Origin: a virus
Virus record (IMG/VR): IMGVR_UViG_3300019758_000019
Location: 1 to 32,918 of that record
DNA: 32,918 nucleotides
Strand: one strand, 5' to 3'
A program made the translations under genes and the position numbers. Positions 28,394 to 32,918 of this stretch are shown here, piece by piece; positions within the stretch are counted from its first letter, which is position 1; every line of letters starts with the position of its first letter. The notes under the pieces were generated by a model. That model was not told the DNA's origin. It did no database searches and worked only from the letters and a program-made list of their open reading frames with translations.

Positions 28394-29272
28394 ATGAGCC
28401 TTCAAAGCGAACAAAAAGTTTTTATAGACCAAGAACAAGAGTATATAAAAGATTCAGCAGAAGAAGTTGATGAAGAGTTTAATGAACTTGATGCAGCAAT
28501 AAACACTTTAGTAATTAATTATTTATTGAATTACAATGAAAAAGACAGTGTTAAAGTGAAAAGACGTAAATTAAACGCTCTGAAAAAAGCTGTAAAATTA
28601 TCAACTGGAAAAGTAGCTGATAAATCTGCTGACATAATACAAAAATATGGTTTTGCATCATACAACAATGGTTATTTAGGTAATGGTTATTCTTATTCAA
28701 AGATATCTGAAAGGTTTTTAAAATACAATAAGCCTTCTAAAAACAAGTTGAAGGTAACAATGTTTGACAAAATAAGGGGTAAAACCTATGTTGATCGTTT
28801 AAATTTTCATTCTAAAAACTTAGATAAGAAAGTTGCAAGCATAATTGTTAGTGGTGTAAGAAACAATCTTGATGAAAAAGTTATCGCAAAGCAAATTAAA
28901 AAAAGAATTGATGTTACTGAGTCAAGGGCTTTAACAATATCGAGAACAGAAATAGGGCGTATGGGTTCAGTAGCAAGGCAAGAATCATCTGTAGCAGCAA
29001 TAAAACAAGGCATGGTATTTAACAAGACATGGAAACATTTTTACTCACCAGGCGAACGTGAAGACCATATAAGAATGGATGGTGTCACTGTTAAGGATGG
29101 CGAATTGTTTAAATTACCAAGTGGTTATACTTGTGAATACCCAAGGTTAACAGGAAACCCAGGTGACGACATTAATTGTAAGTGTCAAGCTAGGGAGTAT
29201 TTTGTTGAATATAAAGGTAAACTTAAAAAAACAAAGATACCAAGCTATAAAACATGGGTTAATAAGCTTTAA
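28394..29272 (+). CDS. Phage minor head protein (MuF / SPP1 gp7 family)
   Basis: A 292-residue protein with TTAGGGGT before ATG 28394. The C-terminal part shows the MuF pattern (PF04233): ESRALTISRTEIGRMGSVAR, TWKHFYSPGEREDHIRMDG, and PGDDINCKCQAREYFVEY. The protein ends shortly after the MuF core, so it has no added toxin domain of the kind found in polymorphic MuF fusions. It binds the portal and enters the head in small copy number. Confidence 0.88.
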   Translation: MSLQSEQKVFIDQEQEYIKDSAEEVDEEFNELDAAINTLVINYLLNYNEKDSVKVKRRKLNALKKAVKLSTGKVADKSADIIQKYGFASYNNGYLGNGYSYSKISERFLKYNKPSKNKLKVTMFDKIRGKTYVDRLNFHSKNLDKKVASIIVSGVRNNLDEKVIAKQIKKRIDVTESRALTISRTEIGRMGSVARQESSVAAIKQGMVFNKTWKHFYSPGEREDHIRMDGVTVKDGELFKLPSGYTCEYPRLTGNPGDDINCKCQAREYFVEYKGKLKKTKIPSYKTWVNKL

Positions 29273-29294
29273 ATTTAGCCTGTAGCGTGTTTAT

Positions 29295-29323
29295 TTGACA
29301 TAGCTAACCTAATACTATAAAAT
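29295..29323 (+). promoter_or_regulatory. Promoter of the scaffold-capsid unit
   Basis: TTGACA (29295-29300), 17 bases, TAAAAT (29318-29323), in the 115-base gap before the scaffold gene. Extra transcription here fits the high demand for scaffold and capsid proteins. Confidence 0.6.
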
Positions 29324-29387
29324 TAAGTTATAAAACAATAGATGTGGCGTTGCACAGTAAAAAAACGAATATTGAAAGGGGATAAAC

Positions 29388-29996
29388 ATGAACTTAAAAG
29401 AATTACTAGGAGATTTGTACACTGAGGAAATTGAAGCAAAGTTAAAGGATAAAGTTGTCTTGAAGTCGGAACAAGATAACATGATTCCTAAAACTAGATT
29501 TGACCAAGTGAACAAAGACAAAAAAGAGTACAAAGAAAAGCTTGAAGAAGCAATGTCAAAACTTGAAGGGTTTGGAGATAGTGAAGCAACTATTGAAGAA
29601 CTTAAGGGTAAACTTGCTACAATGAAAGGGGAACACGAAGCTTTTATTGTTGGTATTGAGAAAGAAAAAGTTAATTCTAAAAAGAAAGATGCTTTAAAGT
29701 CTCACTTGAAAACAATGAACGTTTTGAATCCTGAGTTATTATTACAGTTTTATGATTTAGAAACACTTTCTTTTGATGGTGATTCGCTGATGGGCCATGT
29801 AGCTAAAACAGAACAACTTAAAGAAAAGTATAAAGATCAGTTTGGTGTAGAAACAACAAAATCACCTGACATTACTATGAAGTTTAAGAACAAACTGTTT
29901 AAAGATATGACACCTTCAGAAAAAATTGTATTCAAACAAGAAGATCCTTCAGCATATGAAAAAGCTAGAGGGGCATATAAATTAAATAGGAGGTAA
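29388..29996 (+). CDS. Scaffolding protein (phage minor structural GP20 family)
   Basis: A 202-residue helical, highly charged protein with GAAAGGGGAT before ATG 29388. NLKELLGDLYTEEIEAKLKD, MIPKTRFDQVNKDKKEYKEK and a coiled coil (LEEAMSKLEGFGD), then DITMKFKNKLFKDMTPSEKI, match the GP20 scaffold family (PF06810). It lies directly before the major capsid gene, which is the constant position for this function. Confidence 0.88.
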   Translation: MNLKELLGDLYTEEIEAKLKDKVVLKSEQDNMIPKTRFDQVNKDKKEYKEKLEEAMSKLEGFGDSEATIEELKGKLATMKGEHEAFIVGIEKEKVNSKKKDALKSHLKTMNVLNPELLLQFYDLETLSFDGDSLMGHVAKTEQLKEKYKDQFGVETTKSPDITMKFKNKLFKDMTPSEKIVFKQEDPSAYEKARGAYKLNRR

Positions 29997-30002
29997 CAAT
30001 TA

Positions 30003-30983
30003 ATGAAACAATTTGGTGGTATTTTATTTGACGAAGAAATCGTATTGGATTACATGTCAGAAAAGTCAACATATAAAGCAGCATTATTGGAATCGGGAAT
30101 TATTAGACAAGACCCTATTATCCAGGATCAAATGTCTACACAAGGTAACAAATTTACAGCGCCTTCATTTGCACCATTATCAGGAAGATCACAAAATCAT
30201 GATGGTAGTACAGATATTACACCTGGTTCAATTACTTCTAAGCAACAATCAGGTATTGTTGTTAGACGTGACAATGCTTGGACTTCTCTTGATTTAGAAG
30301 CTGAGTTAGCACAAGAAGATCCGCAAATGGCTATCGGTGATTATTTAGCTGATTACTGGAATGAAGAAGATGAACAAACATTATTCTTTGAATTAAAGGG
30401 TGCTTTTGCAGCTGCTAGCGCTTCAGTATTATTAGATGATATTTCTATTGCTGATGGTGATAATGCTACAGATGCAAACAAGTTAAATGCACAAACAATG
30501 ATCTCAAGCTTATTCGGTACTATGGGCGATGCTGCAGATAAAATTGTTGCTGTTGCTGTTCATACTGAGGTATACGCTTCATTAGTTGCACAAAACTTAA
30601 TTACATTTGTTCCTTTATCAGATCAAACTACTATGGTTCCTAAGTTCTTAGATAAATTTGTTTTCTATTCTGATAACTTTGAAAAGGTTGCTGGTGGTAC
30701 TTCAGGATTTGTTTATACTTCATACTTCTTTACAAGAGGTGCAATTGGTGCTGCTACTGGTAAAGTTAAGACACCTATCGAAGTAGAAAGAGAAGCATTG
30801 GTAAATGGTGGCCAAGATACATTAGTTTCAAGAACTGCTGTTGCTTTCCATCCTTATGGATTCTCATTTACTGCTGATATTGCAACATCACCAACTGATG
30901 CGCAATTATCAACTGGTACAAACTGGGCTTTAATTTACGACAAGAAAAATGTTGGAATTATGGCTGTTAAGACTAACGGTTAA
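30003..30983 (+). CDS. Major capsid protein
   Basis: A 326-residue protein with AGGAGG before ATG 30003. It begins with a region that could form the N-arm (EEIVLDYMSEKSTYKAALLE) and continues with TAPSFAPLSGRSQNHDGSTD, VRRDNAWTSLDLEAELAQED, and a C-terminal FHPYGFSFTADIATSPTDAQ segment, as in HK97-fold capsid proteins of SPP1-like phages. Codon use is enriched in GCT/GTT/GGT and the gene lies behind an extra promoter, which suits the most abundant virion protein. Confidence 0.88.
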   Translation: MKQFGGILFDEEIVLDYMSEKSTYKAALLESGIIRQDPIIQDQMSTQGNKFTAPSFAPLSGRSQNHDGSTDITPGSITSKQQSGIVVRRDNAWTSLDLEAELAQEDPQMAIGDYLADYWNEEDEQTLFFELKGAFAAASASVLLDDISIADGDNATDANKLNAQTMISSLFGTMGDAADKIVAVAVHTEVYASLVAQNLITFVPLSDQTTMVPKFLDKFVFYSDNFEKVAGGTSGFVYTSYFFTRGAIGAATGKVKTPIEVEREALVNGGQDTLVSRTAVAFHPYGFSFTADIATSPTDAQLSTGTNWALIYDKKNVGIMAVKTNG

Positions 30984-31429
30984 TGTTAATTGAAAAAGGT
31001 TTAAAGGCCTACATTTCTGATAAGGTAGAAGATGGAGTGGTTAAAAAAGCCACTCATTACATCTTTTTAAACGGTAGATGCACTAGAGTTGGTGAAAGTG
31101 TAGATATTAAAAAGCCTTATAAAACAATCAAGAAACATAATTTGATTGCAAGACATTCATTTATTGGTGAATATGAAGAACCTGAAGAAGTTGTTGTTGA
31201 AGATGAGACAGAAGAAGTTGTTGAGGTTGTGGAAAACGTCAATGAAGAAGAAACTGTTGAAGTTGAAACAGGTGATGAAGATGAAACAGAATCAGAAAAA
31301 TATTCTTTCATGGATCTAAAACAAATGAATGGCGCAGCACAAAAAGAAATATGCAAGAGTATGGGTTTAAAAGGTTATCACAACATGGTTGAAGATGACA
31401 GGATCCAGTTAATACTTGATAATCAATAA
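30983..31429 (+). CDS. Acidic capsid-linked protein with C-terminal HeH/SAP-like segment
   Basis: A 148-residue protein starting in the TAATG overlap with the capsid gene. The N-terminal ~70 residues are mixed (ATHYIFLNGRCTRVGESVDI), the middle ~45 residues are almost only Glu/Val/Asp/Thr (EEVVEVVENVNEEETVEVET), and the C-terminus (SFMDLKQMNGAAQKEICKSM then GLKGYHNMVEDDRIQLIL) resembles a helix-extension-helix/Rho-N type motif. The coupling to the capsid gene suggests a role in head assembly. Function unknown. Confidence 0.65.
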   Translation: MLIEKGLKAYISDKVEDGVVKKATHYIFLNGRCTRVGESVDIKKPYKTIKKHNLIARHSFIGEYEEPEEVVVEDETEEVVEVVENVNEEETVEVETGDEDETESEKYSFMDLKQMNGAAQKEICKSMGLKGYHNMVEDDRIQLILDNQ

Positions 31430-31435
31430 TTATTT

Positions 31436-31475
31436 AAAGCTAGGTAGGGGGCAATCCTTTTGCCTAGCTTTTTTC
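31436..31475 (+). terminator. Terminator after the capsid unit
   Basis: AAAGCTAGG (31436-31444) pairs with CCTAGCTTT (31463-31471), followed by more T residues. A short inner helix GGCA/TGCC can form too. Genes beyond it probably depend on read-through, as no clear promoter follows. Confidence 0.8.
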
Positions 31476-31495
31476 AATGAATAGGAGGATAACAA

Positions 31496-31702
31496 ATGAA
31501 TCAATCAACAGTGTTAAGAAAAGATGGTAGTTTTGATACGTTCACTACTGATGAAGGATTACCAAAAGCATTAGAACATAAGGCAATAGCATTAAACGTA
31601 AATACAAACGAATGGTATATATACCACCAAAGAAATTATAATCCAAAAGCAACAACAGGCACAACAGTTTACAATCCTGATAACTGGTTTTCATTAGCAT
31701 AA
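31496..31702 (+). CDS. Small hypothetical virion-region protein
   Basis: A 68-residue protein with AGGAGGATAAC before ATG 31496. It is beta-rich with many aromatics (LNVNTNEWYIYHQRNY, VYNPDNWFSLA), as in short carbohydrate-binding or adaptor modules. No family is recognised. It stands between the capsid terminator and the LamG-like fibre gene, so it may belong to the decoration cassette. Confidence 0.55.
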   Translation: MNQSTVLRKDGSFDTFTTDEGLPKALEHKAIALNVNTNEWYIYHQRNYNPKATTGTTVYNPDNWFSLA

Positions 31703-31715
31703 AAAGGGGGTTAAC

Positions 31716-32321
31716 ATGGGATTCAAAAACACAGGCTTTCCAATGCCTACCTTTAACCCTTTGGGTTTCAGAACAAGTGGAAGCCTATTAAAACAACTTG
31801 TCAAATGCGGACTAAAAGTATACAACACTCCCGAAGATGACAAGTTAAACAAGGGCGACAGAGAACCACAGTTAAGCCAAACTATAATAGGTGATGGTGC
31901 TACTTATTCCAATATTGGAATTATACCTAATAGCACTACAAAAATAAAAAAGTTAAGAGGTAATTTCACTACTCCAAATGGTAACTTTGAAATACCTATA
32001 GGCGCTAGAACTGTATCAAATAGATTTTTAATCGCAAGAGATAACCCACTAGGTAGAATAGTATTTGGGTACGGGGATGCACAAGTTACAACAAGTGTTA
32101 TAGCAGATTTACAAGTACACGAATATTCTACAGATGGTGCAAAATTGTATTATGATGGTAATGAAATAGCAGATTTAACAGGCGAAACAATAACAAGCAT
32201 AACAGACTATTTATTCTTAACTGCTTTAAATTTTGGTGGACCATCAAATATATCTAATTTCAATGTAATAGAATTAGAAATAGACCACAATGGCGAAACC
32301 TACACCCTAGACACCACATAA
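31716..32321 (+). CDS. LamG-like fibre/decoration protein, N-terminal part up to an in-frame TAA
   Basis: A 201-residue protein with AAAAGGGGGT before ATG 31716. After an N-terminal region (MGFKNTGFPMPTFNPLGFRT) comes a concanavalin/LamG-like beta-sandwich: GNFTTPNGNFEIPIGARTVS, RIVFGYGDAQ, AKLYYDGNEIADL, NFGGPSNISNFNVIELEID. The frame stops at TAA 32319-32321, yet remains open for 199 more codons to the window edge and continues into recognisable fibre sequence. Either the protein ends here, the stop is read through, or a CAA codon has mutated to TAA. Confidence 0.7.
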   Translation: MGFKNTGFPMPTFNPLGFRTSGSLLKQLVKCGLKVYNTPEDDKLNKGDREPQLSQTIIGDGATYSNIGIIPNSTTKIKKLRGNFTTPNGNFEIPIGARTVSNRFLIARDNPLGRIVFGYGDAQVTTSVIADLQVHEYSTDGAKLYYDGNEIADLTGETITSITDYLFLTALNFGGPSNISNFNVIELEIDHNGETYTLDTT

Positions 32322-32918
32322 AGAGACACCAACGGTGTATGGGTACTAAAAAAACCTAGTGGTAATATTCAAGTACAACAGTTCCTTTCACCACCAATAC
32401 CAACAGAAGATAACTTGCTAGTTGAAAGTGACTATGACAAGTATGGGGGTAGTGTTAGTAAGGCGTTGGGCAAGAACAAAATGGATTTATCAAAATTAGA
32501 AAATGGTCAAATAGATTCAGATGGCACTCCTAGCGGTAGTTCTACTAGGGTTAGAGATTCAGAGTTTATAATAATTGAAAATATAAATACACATAACTTT
32601 AAATCTTTTGTTCAAGTTGGCGGTAAAAATTTAAAATTGGTAGCAATGCACTATTACTTAAAAGACGAAACATTTATAAGTAGAGATATATTGCAATCGT
32701 CTGACACCAACTTCAATCCGCCACAATCAACATATTGGATAAAAGGCTCATATGCATACACTGATGATTCTGCTATAGATGTATCTGAATTAACATTAGC
32801 TGAATTACAAATAGAAGAAGGCATGACACCAACCGCCTACGAACCATACAACGGTTACACCTATGATGCCCTAGGCACTTTACCTGTACCACAGGGTACA
32901 CTAATGTCAGCTAACGCA
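32322..32918 (+). CDS. Fibre protein continuation behind the in-frame TAA (cut by right edge)
   Basis: These 199 codons lie in the same frame as the LamG-like gene and show no stop. There is no start codon with a ribosome-binding site near the beginning (the first ATG in frame, near 32480, has none), so independent translation is unlikely. The sequence starts RDTNGVWVLKKPSGNIQVQQ, contains a second beta module (NFKSFVQVGGKNLKLVAMHY), and ends in the IEEGMTPTAYEPYNGYTYD module also found near the left edge. Confidence 0.6.
32808..32918 (+). repeat. Right copy of 111-bp fibre-module repeat
   Basis: Aligned to 203-313 with four mismatches; the last 83 bases, up to the window end, are identical to 231-313. 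The identity may continue past the edge. Both copies code for the same fibre module in frame. Confidence 0.95.

Noticed and set aside
1-32918. Window ends as simple terminal redundancy of a closed circular genome
   Set aside because: The shared sequence lies at 203-313, not at the left edge, and differs upstream. A direct end-to-end overlap is not present; only a repeated fibre module is.
1-32918. Alternative genetic code (UGA=Trp or UAG=Gln)
   Set aside because: TGA, TAG and TAA all end genes with a following ribosome-binding site and start; the single in-frame TAA at 32319 is not enough to suggest recoding of the genome.
1-32918. Diversity-generating retroelement acting on the fibre repeat
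   Set aside because: There is no reverse transcriptase gene, and the four mismatches between copies are not limited to adenine positions of a template.

Overview
The window looks like an almost complete genome of a tailed siphophage of a low-GC Gram-positive host (Bacillota; Clostridia or Erysipelotrichia-like would fit). The DNA is AT-rich, Shine-Dalgarno sequences are strong (AGGAGG type), promoters match TTGACA/TATAAT, and every convincing gene lies on the + strand. TGA is used as a stop, so a UGA=Trp mollicute code is unlikely, and a cell-wall peptidase implies a walled host. I see no integrase, CI-like repressor, DNA polymerase or tRNA gene. Host and lifestyle are inferences.

Layout. 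1-2.4 kb: end of a fibre gene and capsid-decoration-like genes. 2.4-10.9 kb: head-tail connectors (minor capsid 1/2/3 families), major tail protein, Gp15-type tail assembly proteins, a tape measure gene split by a 271-nt group I intron, a baseplate hub and a tip or receptor-binding protein. 10.9-12.75 kb: lysis region (small membrane proteins, a 26-residue very basic peptide, a small HTH protein, an M23 endolysin, a holin-like protein). 12.75-13.2 kb: gene-free, with three stacked short transcription units that look like small RNAs, ending in tandem terminators. 13.2-22.6 kb: early genes (SMC-like ATPase, SSAP-like protein plus RecE-like exonuclease, PD-(D/E)XK nuclease, NdpA-family nucleoid-associated protein, MazG-like enzyme, Lin1244-domain replication initiator). 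22.6-25.1 kb: a run of small unknown genes. 25.2-32.9 kb: terminase, SPP1-type portal, MuF, scaffold, major capsid protein and another fibre-like gene cut by the right edge.

How it works together. The early region is divided into four terminator-promoter cassettes, each opening with a tiny DNA-binding protein gene of a different fold (RHH, AbrB, Phd/YefM, excisionase-type HTH) and each carrying a repeat or palindrome at its promoter. This suggests serial autoregulation. The late region is divided by terminators immediately followed by extended -10 promoters (TGTTATAAT-like). The first lysis gene has a hairpin hiding its ribosome-binding site, with a promoter inside the loop, a design known from T4 gene e.

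Both window edges fall inside fibre-like reading frames that share a 111-bp near-identical segment. The simplest reading is a circular or circularly permuted genome opened or left unresolved at a repeated fibre module, but this cannot be proved from the window alone.
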